A DNA stretch of 64,000 nt from Avena insularis (Eukaryota; Streptophyta; Magnoliopsida; Poales; Poaceae), in NCBI GenBank assembly GCA_023614405.1, contig CM042688.1:374157331-374221330 (forward strand). Direction: 5' to 3'. Below the pieces are notes generated by a model. That model saw only the letters and a list, made by a program, of their open reading frames with translations, was not told where the DNA came from and searched no databases. Position 1 is the first letter of the stretch. The number at the start of each line of letters is the position of its first letter. Shown here piece after piece: positions 12,501 through 22,560 of the stretch. The position numbers and the translations under genes are program-made.

Positions 12501-13509
12501 ATCTCGATCATAGACAAGCATAACTAAAGTAGTGCTATAAATTTGACTTAATATGTGACTAGTAATCAGCTTCACTACAATGAAATGGATAATAAAAGTG
12601 CCAACAACTGGGGAAACTGGGGTGTATCGTGCCATGTTTTACCTTCCTAGTAAGTATCGTAACTCCAATGGAATGAAATAAAAGTGCCAACAACTGCTGG
12701 GTTTGGGATGTCATATGCTAATTGTATCTGACTAGTAAGTACTGCAACTACAACTTGATGATTAACTAAAATTGCCCACTACTTATCCTATCAGGATGAC
12801 TCATGCTATCTATATCTGACTAGTAAGTGCTTCAACTACAATGGAATGAATAAAACTGCCAACTGTGTGAGTTCCTCGGTTTGACTTCCTCGTTTGGTCT
12901 CGAGGGGGAAATGCCAGGATGGGTATGTTTGGTGTTACTATCAGGTTGGATCCGAATAGGTCTTTCTTATCCCTCTCTAATAGCCGACGGTTGAATCAAG
13001 TCTCTATAGGTTGTTTAGTGCATGCTGCACTGTCGCTTCAGTCCACCATACCTATGTAGGCGAGAGCCGCCGAATTCTAGCCTCGCTGTGTACTGGCCTC
13101 AGTATTGACGGTCCTCTTTTTCCTTCGCCCTTTGTCAGCACCCCTTTTGTTTTAGCAGGTTTGTGATCGATGTGGTTAGCAGGGTTACCCATCTGGCTTG
13201 GCCTAGGCAGGGTTATGGACGCCATTGGTTATTCTTCAGGGCTCTTAGCCCCATTTCCATCTTATCCATACACGGATGTTGTATCGTTTCCAAGGTGATT
13301 TGGATCTGTGTACTGTATATTTGTATTCTTGACTCTTTGAGTCGTTGTTGTATATATATGTTTTGCGGGTTCCATCATGGACTATTGTGTAATGATATTA
13401 CTTCGTTTTCCACCCGCACGAAAGTGCCTGGTGGGCGTCCTTGAATCGTTTCTATGCGGGTTTGGCGGGAAGCGAAATATTTGCGTAGGGCCGATTCAAG
13501 GGTGTTACA
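9555..13509 (+). repeat. E1 5' LTR (3955 bp)
   Basis: It runs from TGTAGCACCCCGGTAAAACC to GAGGGTGTTACA-like CAAGGGTGTTACA and is followed three bases later by a primer-binding site. The part at 9890-10760 is GC- and C-rich and keeps long open frames on both strands (up to 240 codons), but these have no family likeness and are not kept in the 3' LTR, so they are compositional. The second half (about 11390-13509) is shared, with divergence, with E3 and partly with the E2 LTRs (for example ATTTCTTGGGGCCACAAAGT). Confidence 0.92.
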
Positions 13510-14332
13510 AAGTGGTATCAGAGCTCAGCAGTTGCGATACCCCACTGGTCCAGCCTGTAGGATAACCTAGCTAACGGCCGATGTAGAGTGTCAAAGTATT
13601 TTGCAAAATTGGTTGGATAGATCTCATTAGGTCTGTTTTACTCCTTACCCCTCTGCTATTCTCCTCTTACCTCTGCATGTTTTGAATCTGCTCTCTTATC
13701 TTTTCTTCGAGTCCAGGAATTCTCGTGGTTGGGTTTCTGTCGTACCTTCAGGGTTTCGCATTCTCCCTCTGGTAACGATTCTCCGCAGCCGGTCTTCAGG
13801 CTATCTGAGGAATCTTTCTCTGTATACCTTTCAGTGTTCTTTGTATTTTACGGTGTTCTTCGACGCGACGACATCATCTTCGCCAGATCCGATGAAGATC
13901 CTGCATCACTTCTTTGTTTCCGAACATCGCTCATCAAGATCTTCGGTCAGAATTCGAGAGTGGGTTGCATAATTCTCCTAATCATGTGCAGAGTAATGTT
14001 TTGGGTGCTCGATGGATTGATCCCCATCCGACTACTCTCTTCATTCGCTTTTGTACATTGAATTGGTGGATCAATGCAATTTACTCCTCCCACTGAAGTT
14101 AGAGGTATCCTTGTGACCTCTTTCTTTGCCTTTGTTTCTACGGAGTGTTCTCTCGACGAACGTGAGCAACAATCCATTGTTGGTGGTGTCGGTAATTTCA
14201 AGATGGAGAAAGAACCCTTGTTAGTGGTGTCGCGAGGATCTACACAAAGCGAGAAAAGTCCGAGCATCAGCCTTCCTCCCCGTACCATGAGGCGGATCTC
14301 GAGGGCGAGATCCATTGTTAGTGGTGTCGAAT
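13510..14332 (+). other. E1 internal region, only 823 bp, no intact gene
   Basis: After the primer site there is no gag, protease, reverse transcriptase or integrase. The stretch 13960-14180 (TTGTACATTGAATTGGTGGA and surroundings) matches, with drift, 21410-21620 of the E2 internal region, so E1 keeps a small piece of the same parent. The last bases before the 3' LTR (CTCGAGGGCGAGATCCATTG at 14299-14318) resemble the end of Gypsy polyproteins, LE-GEI. A clean polypurine tract is not visible. The element is an internally deleted derivative that must depend on other copies for movement. Confidence 0.75.
13513..13524 (+). promoter_or_regulatory. E1 primer-binding site (initiator tRNA-Met)
   Basis: TGGTATCAGAGC, the complement of the 3' end of plant initiator tRNA-Met, sits three bases after the LTR terminus. 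It would prime minus-strand DNA synthesis and confirms the LTR boundary. Confidence 0.92.
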
Positions 14333-15094
14333 TGTAGCACCCCGGTAAAACCACTACTAGAAAATTGCTATGTTTTTGTTTTGTGCATCATCATGACTGC
14401 ATGCTCATGTCATCATGCCACATTGCATTTGAGCATCTTCATGATTGCATGTATATTGTTTGCCTAAAACTATTTTCCAAAAGCCCTATTTTGTTTTCTA
14501 CATTAATATCCTCCATTTTATTTCAAATCAAAACTTCGGGTCTACCTGAATATTTTATTTGTCTAGAAAATAATTACACTAGTCTTATAAATAAATAATT
14601 AAAACTTATATTATTTTTAGGAGGCAGCCAGCTTGGCCCAAAATCCTAGCCGGTCACCTCCAAACCCTAATCCTACCCTTTCCAAACCCCGGCCACATCG
14701 CACGCCCCACCTGCCATTCTAGTCCCACCACTAGACCGACACGCTCCACCCTCCCATGCACCGCACACCACGCTGCACCCAGACGCGAGCCACCCCGCGT
14801 CGCGTCGCGTCGCTCCCGCACTGCCCCGTGCGACCGACATGCTCGCGTTCCCCTGCACGCTCCCATCGTGCGACCTGGCCCCACCCCATCGCTACCGACG
14901 CGGACCCCCGGCCCTCACGCAACCTGCGCCCTCTTCCTGCTCCCCTGTACCATCCTCGATGCCGAGTGAGCGCCACCGCTAGGGGGCTTCTCACATTATC
15001 GCTCCCAGGTCCATGCCTCCTCGTCGCCCCTTCTGGAGCCCTTCCAAAAGCCGCCGTCGTGCGGGCCCTCGTCCTCGAGATCCCTGCGACCGGC
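14333..15094 (+). repeat. E1 3' LTR, first segment
   Basis: It starts TGTAGCACCCCGGTAAAACC like the 5' LTR and follows it closely to CTGCGACCGGC, where E2 is inserted (target site CCGGC at 15090-15094). It continues at 26943. Differences from the 5' LTR are scattered substitutions and small indels, consistent with an old insertion. Confidence 0.93.
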
Positions 15095-18000
15095 TGTAGC
15101 ATCCCAATTGTCTAACAATTGCAATGCTACTAGCCTAGTCTATATAAATGCTACTTCCTATATATAATTGTTGCATCATAATTATATCATGCTCATGTCA
15201 TCATGCCACCTTGCATTTGAGCATCATATAAAACCCTTTTTGTTTTGGTTCTTCTCTCATATGCATTATTAATTGTATTTGCCTCTTGATATTGTATTTG
15301 GTTATTGATATATTGTTTAAATGCCCAAGTTGAGTTGGGGGCATATCTTTTATTCCAATTCCACCACCTCTCTTTGTCACCACCTTATAATTCCACCATC
15401 CCATTATCCATGAGCTTGTTTCTCTTTTCGTTTGATTTTATTCTAGCTCATGTGGGTGGGGTGGATCTAATCCTATAAATTCTTTTGCTTGGCTTTATTC
15501 CACTTCTTGGGAATGCATAAGAATAATGCCATATCATCATTTTTGTTTTCACAAGGATAATACATGGCATTTATTATTTTTGCATGGGCCATGCAAGAGT
15601 ACCACCACCTTTAGTCATTTGTTTTCCTCTTGGGTTTATTTGGTTCTTTTCTTTGTGGATCATCTCCATCCCTCTCTCCACCATCCCCATAGTCTCCTCT
15701 ATACCATTTTATTCTTTTTCTTCATGCATGGTCAAATGAGGTTTTCTTCCCTACTCCCTTTTCCTCTCTCTCTCTTTAGTTTCACCTTCAACTTCACCTC
15801 ACCTTAGGCTAAACCAAAGCCCTCCTTTTATCTAGGCTTGATCTTAAGCATGTGATAAAACCTAAATTCTAAACTCTAACCCTACCTCACCCTCTCCTCT
15901 CACCAAGCCGAGGAGTCCCCCTCTCCCTGCCAGCAAGCCCCACCCCAGCTACCCTCCTACCTCATCTAACCAGCCCTAACCTACCCCAGGCCGAAGCCCT
16001 ACACCTAACCAAAACCCTAACCCGAGCCTACTCCATCCTATCCTAGCTTGCCCGAGCCTCTCCCTCCTCTCTCTTTTTCTCTCTGCCAGCTGCCCCACCC
16101 GAGCCTCCTCTCTGCCCTGTCCTCGCCCTGGCCCAGCTGCAGCCACACCCAGACCGAGCCCTGCCCGAGCACGTGAGGAGAGGGAGAAGCAAAAGGTGGC
16201 CGAGACCACCTTTCCCCCACGACACCCTCCCCTCCCCCTCTGCTATCTACCTCCCTCTCACGTCTCCTCTGCCTCTCCCAGACCCGCCCAGAGCCCTGCC
16301 TCTCCTCCCCTTCCTCTTCACCGACGCCTAGCTCTGCCGCCAGCCGCCGCCGTCTACCCCGCCGTCTCCTCGTTCCAGCTAGCGAGCACGACGTGGGAGT
16401 GGTCGAGGAGATTGAGGACGTCCCTGTGCACCGCCCTATACACGCCGACGCGAAGGAGAAGGCCACCAGGACCACCAGATCCTCGCCGCTCCGCCGAAAC
16501 CCTAGAACCCCGGCCTCTGCTTCCTCACCGCCCCATCGTCGGCCGCACCGATCCGCCACCACCGACCACTCCGCGGTGAGCCTCCCTTCTCCCCTGACAC
16601 CTTCCGCCTCGCCGTACCGCCCTAGCGCCGCCGTTCTTTTCGTCGAACGCCGTCAGTGCGTCGAGCTCGCTGTTGCCTGCAAGGTCCTCATACCGAGCCT
16701 TACCTAGCCGCGTTACCCTCTCATTAACTACCCGCCCCTACCGCGCTGGTCACTCGCTAGCCTGAAGCGCCAGTCCCGGGTTCGAGCCCCGCCAAGGCCA
16801 AGGCAGACCTGCCGCCAGACGGTGGAGAAGATCCACAGTGTGCGTCGCCTTTTTGCAGAAAACCCCTTTTTGTTTTCTCGCTCAACCCGCGGTCCAGCCG
16901 GTCCCACCTATCATCCGCAGTGATGTTCTTGCAAAAGGACACCCGAAAAACCTTGCCCTCAACCCGCGGTCCCTGTCCGTGCCGCGTGGCACCTGCCCGT
17001 TTACCCGCTGGCATGTGGGCATGTTTCCGCGCCAGGTCCACCAGTCAGTCACCGCGGCTTGCTTCGGTTGCGGTGAGAAAAGTCTTCTGCGCGACGTTTT
17101 GCCAAGTCAGCATCGGCCCCACCCGTCAGTGGCTATGACTGGGTCGGGCTGAGTAACAAAAGTCTGCCCTGTTGCCTGTTTTAATTAAACCTTTTCAAAA
17201 TTGATTTAAATTCAAATTCAATCTGTTTTTAAATAACTTTTGAATTATAATTCCAAATTAAACATGTAATATATGTTTTGAAATCAGAGAAATGTGAGGA
17301 ATTCAAATATGCCCTTCAAAATATATTTTGAACACTTTAATTTTCGAGTTGATTAAAATTACAATAAAATGCCCTTTTTCCTTAATTAATTAATAACTTT
17401 GGTTTTATAACTCCAAATTTGACAAATGATATGTCTAAAATGATCAGCTCGACGAGACCTTTCTGTTTATGCATTCCATGTTCTGAATTGCAGCATGCAT
17501 CATATAAATATAAAGTATACAGCAACTTATTTGAGGATAAAAGGTGACTAAAACACCATAAAATGCTTTATTCTTGTATTCCACACCTCACCCATGCCAT
17601 GCTACATTATTGCCATGCAAATTGTGCATCATTCATCATGGCATGATTGATTGCTTGTCGCATTTTATTTATGTTGTGCACTTTATTTATGTTGGCCCTT
17701 GTTTGTTTGGTTCTTCTTCGAATAGACGCTGAGCAGGGGATATATCAAGAAACCCAGGAGCACTACCCAGATCCTTCTCTCGCTTCAACTGAGCTGCCAG
17801 GCAAGCACTACCACATGCTTGCATACATATAGTACCTATTGCCTCTATCTTATTCTTGCATCATTGAGTCGCGATTGCATTAAACTTAAGCCCAAGTACT
17901 GCATAGCCTTTACTTTTAAACCCCACCGAAGCTTGTTCCTCCATCCCATGAGCCATTACTACAGGAGTTGATTGAGCCATGCGGGTCGTAGAACAGCATG

Positions 18001-19505
18001 TGTAGGGTATGTGAGTGTCTGATGGATAACGAGATACCTAAACAACTTAACCTGAGTAGTAATGGGAAAACTAATGAAAGTGGCACCGGTGAGCAATATC
18101 TGCTATTTGGTTTTTCCTGCTCACTTGTGTCCCGTAGGACCCCGAGTACTTGATTCCTGTTCCTTGAATATTCGCTATCCACATCCAGAGGCTTATGAAC
18201 CCCCCGAGCAGAGCTTGATTCATTCTTATTTCTTGGGGCCACAAAGTAGTTTGGGGCTTTATTACTATCTGTACTTATGCCATGCTTCTTTGCTTTATTT
18301 ACGATTGTGCGAGGAGCACCTGTCTGCTTAGGATCGTGACACGTTTTATTTCGACAAGCCTCACACTTTTGGGTTCCCATCGTTTCTGACCGTCCACACA
18401 AACCTTGAGTCCGTCTCCGAGCCGGCCAACTTCGTTGCGGGTAGCTTAATGGGGTGGCCCCCTGAAATATTTCTGAATCCTATGATCGCTTTGTCGTGAA
18501 TGCCTCGTTGGGTTTTGATTTGGTTTTTCCGAGGTTGATCGAGTGTGTGTTGCTATTTGTGCACCCTAGGTAAATCTTTCAAAGCCGTGTCCGCGGTTAT
18601 GGACGACTTGGAGCACAGTTTCTCGATCATAGACAAGTATAACTAAAGTACCGCTTTTAATTTGACTAAGTACCTGACTAGTAAATAGTGCAACACTCAT
18701 GGAATGGATAATAAAACTGGCAACGAATGGGGAGTTGTTCGTCCGCTTCCTCGTTGGTAAGCGAGAAGGAGGATGGATCTGTTAATATTACCGTTATAAC
18801 TGTTGTTGTTAATTCACGGACATCCGTCTATCTTTGGTTAGGCGGATGGTTAGCGAGTAACTATAGAATTGTTAGGTATTATATTTTGCTGCAATTGCGT
18901 CGCCCCAGGTTGTGTCCCCTTTAGAGGCATAAAGACTTGCTGAGTACCCCTAGGGTCTCACACGATAAATTGTTTGATTCAGATGAACAGGTACACTCAC
19001 AAGATGGATACTGGGTGGAGGAGACGGACGATGTTGGCAACGATCACTTGGTGTAGAGATTCCGGGAACGGGGATCCGTGAGATCTGTGGGCGGGATGTG
19101 TTTATTTATGGGGCATCTTATGCCGATTTGCTTCTTATCCGTACTCGGATCTTGTTTTCCGCTTCCACCTGATACTCTGATGTTTGATGTATGAGGAGAT
19201 ATCCTAAACTACTATATCTATCTAGGATATTTGGATCTTGCCGTATGGCGTTGCAATATTTCTATTTCTTTTAGATGGAATGGCTCTGAGCACTGTTGTA
19301 TGGTGGCTTGCATACATACTCATTTGTGTATGTAGTTGATCCCTTCACCTGCTGATTACGCCGCTCGTTCTTGTCCCGATGTTTGGAAATGGTTAGGGGC
19401 GGCGAAGGTCTACCTGTGAGTGGCATTTGGCCCCACCGTACTATTTTAACCATTTCCGATCATCCAGGCTTGTAACTAAGAGCGTAATTCACCGAGGTAG
19501 TTACA
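15095..19505 (+). repeat. E2 5' LTR (4411 bp)
   Basis: TG...CA boundaries are set by the CCGGC duplication on the left and the primer site on the right. It carries a pyrimidine- and GC-rich middle (15880-16790) and an AT-rich stretch (17170-17480). It contains about 50 bp at 15613-15660 that is absent from the 3' LTR (junction at 23077). Large open frames at 16038-16707 on both strands arise from the biased composition and are not genes. Confidence 0.93.
16745..16795 (+). other. tRNA-like T-arm / B-box motif inside the E2 LTR
   Basis: GCGCCAGTCCCGGGTTCGAG followed by CCCCG looks like the T arm and internal B box of a tRNA gene; the same site in the 3' LTR (24204-24232) has GGGTTTGAGC. No acceptor stem, anticodon arm or clear A box could be assembled upstream, so this is not a tRNA gene. 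It could be a captured tRNA fragment or coincidence. Confidence 0.3.
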
Positions 19506-19507
19506 AT

Positions 19508-19519
19508 TGGTATCAGAGC
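19508..19519 (+). promoter_or_regulatory. E2 primer-binding site (initiator tRNA-Met)
   Basis: TGGTATCAGAGC two bases after the 5' LTR end, as in E1. This primer is usual for plant Gypsy elements of the chromovirus and related lineages. Confidence 0.93.
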
Positions 19520-20655
19520 CATCCCGCCCTTCAGGGTCTCAGCCAAATGGTCGTTGTCAGTCTAGCAAATATTTTTGGTAGCTATGTATACTAGGGAAAA
19601 CAAAACGTGAGAGTAGGACTGCTTCCATTTTTCTTCTTACCCAACCACCCACCCTTTTCTGGTAAGGAAGTGTAACGTTTTCAATCCTCTTCTTAAAATT
19701 CAAACTAGGATTCACGTGTTCTGGGTTTCCGTAGTACCATGGAAAGTGTGTGTGTGTGTGTGTGTGTAATTCCTTGTCTATCTGTTGCATCCAATTTGTT
19801 ATCACAATCTGCCTTTGGTTATCAACTGTTGGTACATTCCATACTGACAGGCTTTTGAAAACCGGTGCGATCTATCTGACTCCTTGTTAAGCGGTGCCAT
19901 CTTCTTAAGGGTGTTCTTCCTTCCAGCATGCTTTCACAGAATGTGGAGTTGCTAATCTCTACCTGATAAGTGATTTTGCGCATCTATTGGTATTTTAATG
20001 CCGAAAAATGCGGAAAAAATTTCTTTGATACATCTGTGTTTCCACACTCCTTTCTAGTCGTGTGTGAAACATTATCTATCTCCCTTTTATCAGCATGTCC
20101 ATGCTAACTCATTCTTTTGTCACCGACGCTTAATCCTGGAGTTTTATTTCATCTCCAATTATCTTGGGCTAATTACATAACATGTGTCGATCCGATGTTG
20201 GTGATTGTAATTTAGTTCGTGGCATAGCTATATGACACTTAGCATGAGTGGAATATGGAAAATGCTCTCAACACTATCCTCCAAATGGTGACGGTTATCT
20301 CCTGTGATTTTGAGTACACCGTGATCATATCTATGCATATTCAAGCATCTTTGGCAATCCGGAGTTTCTCAAAGCACTACGGCGGTTTATCATCTGTCCA
20401 TCATGCTGCACATCTTTTTGAACTCCATATCTGCAAAATTCTCTTTGAGACGAGGGAATTGCATATTTTTTCGTCTCTGATAGCTTTGCTTGAGGTATGA
20501 GCTATCATCGTTTCTTTATCCAAGATCTCTTTATCTTTGTAACCGGTGATCCAATCGACAATGTGAACCAGGTGACATCTCTTTTTCTTCCGAAGGACCA
20601 GATAATCTATTCTTCCAGTGCATCTTCTTCAACACGAACCCGTGCTCTTAATATT
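19520..20655 (+). other. E2 internal region, gag/protease position, unrecognisable
   Basis: This is where gag and protease would lie. I see no CCHC zinc knuckle, no DSG protease motif and no long frame. Whether gag is deleted or only decayed cannot be told by eye. The whole internal domain is 3055 bp, while an intact plant Gypsy internal domain is usually about 4.5-6 kb, so some coding sequence must be missing. Confidence 0.5.
19746..19767. repeat. (GT)11 microsatellite
   Basis: Eleven uninterrupted GT dinucleotides in the E2 internal region, about 240 bp after the primer site. Confidence 0.95.
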
Positions 20656-21135
20656 GATCTTTCTAACAGCGTTGAGCTCAGGAAGTGTTCGAGCATTTGT
20701 TCGTTTTGCTCGCCTTTTGAACTTGGTATTCTGGGAATATCTTGTTAATCCATGGTGGTATATGTTGATAATATGCTTGCCTATTCGATATCAATGGAAG
20801 GACATGGAAGATCATCTGTGTCTTTTTCTCTCAAGCTTCGTGAGCACTGCCTATGTGCAAAGTCTCTAAGTGAGAATTCTGACTTTTTGAAGTCACCTAT
20901 CTCGGCCACGTCCTTCTGCTAAATAGATCGCTTCAATTCTGGAATCAGCAAGTCCATTGTTAATTCCATCCTCCATCTTCAACCAATCTGGAGTGATTCC
21001 TTGTTGGCAAGTTATCATCATCGTTCCGCTAAAGATTTTCCTCAAGACCGCTAAACCTCTCTCAATCATTTCAAGAAGAACATGGAGTTCTTTCACATCA
21101 GTCTCGTCAAGTAATCTCTTGAAACCCTCTCGCTC
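20656..21135 (+). pseudogene. E2 decayed Gypsy reverse transcriptase
   Basis: Fragments in shifting frames follow the order of a Ty3/Gypsy reverse transcriptase. RFARLLNLVFWEYL (20708-20749) stands for the FMDLMN-VF--YL helix. MVVYVDNMLAYSISMEGH (20752-20805) covers the catalytic box, in which the second aspartate of the usual IDDIL is replaced by N. LKLREHCLCAKS (20830-20865) fits the LRE--LYAK block, EVTYLGHV (20889-20912) the FLGHV block, and KIFLKTAKPLS (21032-21064) the FSKIAKPLT block. Frameshifts lie near 20750, 20885 and 20915-21030, and stops are frequent. The enzyme would have copied element RNA to DNA in cytoplasmic particles; this copy cannot. Confidence 0.82.
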
Positions 21136-22417
21136 TATCGTCTATGCTCAATCCACCGGAGGCCATGGAGACCTTCTAGATCTTGTATTCCTTCTGTTCA
21201 AGTTGGTGTTATCTTTTCTGTAGCTGTTGAATCTTGCAGTTCTTCTCCGTAATCTTCCCTCATATCTTTCTGGTGGCTTGGTACTTCAGACATGACGACA
21301 ACATCATCATCTTTATCTATCTATGAATCCGGCGAATCGTTTGCATCTATCCTTGTTTTCTAACGAAGTTCCATGAGTTATTGTCAATACCTTCAATTGC
21401 TTCGTAGTTGGGTTGCATGGTTTTCTTATTCATGTGCGAAGTAATGCTTTGAGTGCGGGATGGAGTAGCTACCATACCACTACTCTTATCATTCGCTCTT
21501 GTACATTGAATTGGTGAATTTATGTGATTTCACTCATTCCACGGAAGTTAGAAGTGGCCTTTATCCCTCGATACTATTACTTCCGTCTTTGTTTTTCCGG
21601 AGGGCTCTCTCGAAGAAAGTAATCAATAATCTCTTGTTGGTGGTCTGTCTATTCTAGATGGAGCAAAATCTTCAATTATCTGGTGGAAACAAACGCAAAC
21701 TCTTTTCTGTCCTCGTCATTCTACTGATGCTCAACATCCCCAAACAAGATGAAAGGAAACTATCTCTCTCTTTGTTTCATCAATTCTTTTTCTGTGGTAA
21801 AGCCAATTATGGTTGATGCCATCAGCCGCAAATCTATTGCATTAGCCTCAAGGCTAAAGAAAGCAATAAGTATCTCTACAATAAACTCCAGATCCTTCAT
21901 ATTCTTTGCTTCTCGGGATTCCACCATGATCTGGCTTCACATCTGTCTCTGGAAGTTATATCCGCGCACCTCAATTGCGTGTTCCTTTGGGTCTTACCGG
22001 CGCAAGAACAATCTACTCCGACGATGTCTAACTAAATCTTTCTGCTGATATCAAGGGACTCTATTGTTTGAAGGAAATATTGTTTCCGAACTTCATTTCT
22101 CCAATCCGAGAGAAGATACGATGCTATTGTCATAGTGGTTCAAAACCTCTCCAATCTAGCTCTTTTTCTTCCGGCGAGATAAAGATTCATCCTCTCTCGT
22201 ATCAGTAAATCTTTAATCTTAACGGTGTGTCTTTCTTTATCCATGATACATCATCTTTTCCTTTTCTTTCACAAGTGGTTCTAGTCTTTTATCTTGTTTC
22301 TCGAAAAACCGGAGCTATGTTCATCCTACCTTCTTGCCTAACGACAATCCTTCAACTCTTCTAACCCGTTGTTTCTCAAGCAAAACACAAGACTCGCAAC
22401 AAGTCTAGCAAGTTTGC
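21136..22417 (+). pseudogene. E2 decayed RNase H / integrase region
   Basis: Little is left. VDAISRKS at 21811-21834, preceded by GGTAAAGCCAATTATG (GKAN), matches the KANVVADALSRK segment that joins RNase H to integrase in plant Gypsy elements. The integrase zinc-binding and DDE motifs were not found, which suggests deletion. 21410-21620 is the part shared with the E1 internal region. Confidence 0.6.
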
Positions 22418-22548
22418 AAGGTGAAGTGGTCGCACCATTCCGTTGTTCATCAACTTGGGAACACGAGGGTCACCTTCGTTCCGAACACCCGCCTCTCCTT
22501 GTGTTGTTTTCTTTTTCCTAGGAATCTCGGGGCGAGATTCTTGTTTAG
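22418..22548 (+). pseudogene. E2 remnant of the polyprotein C-terminus
   Basis: KVKWSHH (22418-22438), then after a shift TWEHEGHLRSEHPPL (22453-22497), matches the end of Gypsy polyproteins (VKVQW-HH--EEATWE-E--LR--YP-LF). ESRGEIL (22523-22543) resembles the conserved SR-EILF--GR tail just before the 3' LTR. This order places the element in Ty3/Gypsy rather than Copia, because integrase and this tail follow reverse transcriptase. Confidence 0.75.
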
Positions 22549-22560
22549 TGGGGGAGAGTT
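22549..22560 (+). promoter_or_regulatory. E2 polypurine tract
   Basis: GTGGGGGAGAGT lies immediately before the 3' LTR start TGTAGC, the expected primer for plus-strand synthesis. Confidence 0.85.

Noticed and set aside
13513..13524. tRNA gene at the TGGTATCAGAGC sites (also 19508)
   Set aside because: They are retrotransposon primer-binding sites next to LTR ends; no cloverleaf surrounds them.
16038..16707. Open frames of 100-174 codons in the E2 LTRs (also 23460-24223)
   Set aside because: Compositional; opposite strands are open at once and indels between the two LTRs change the frames.
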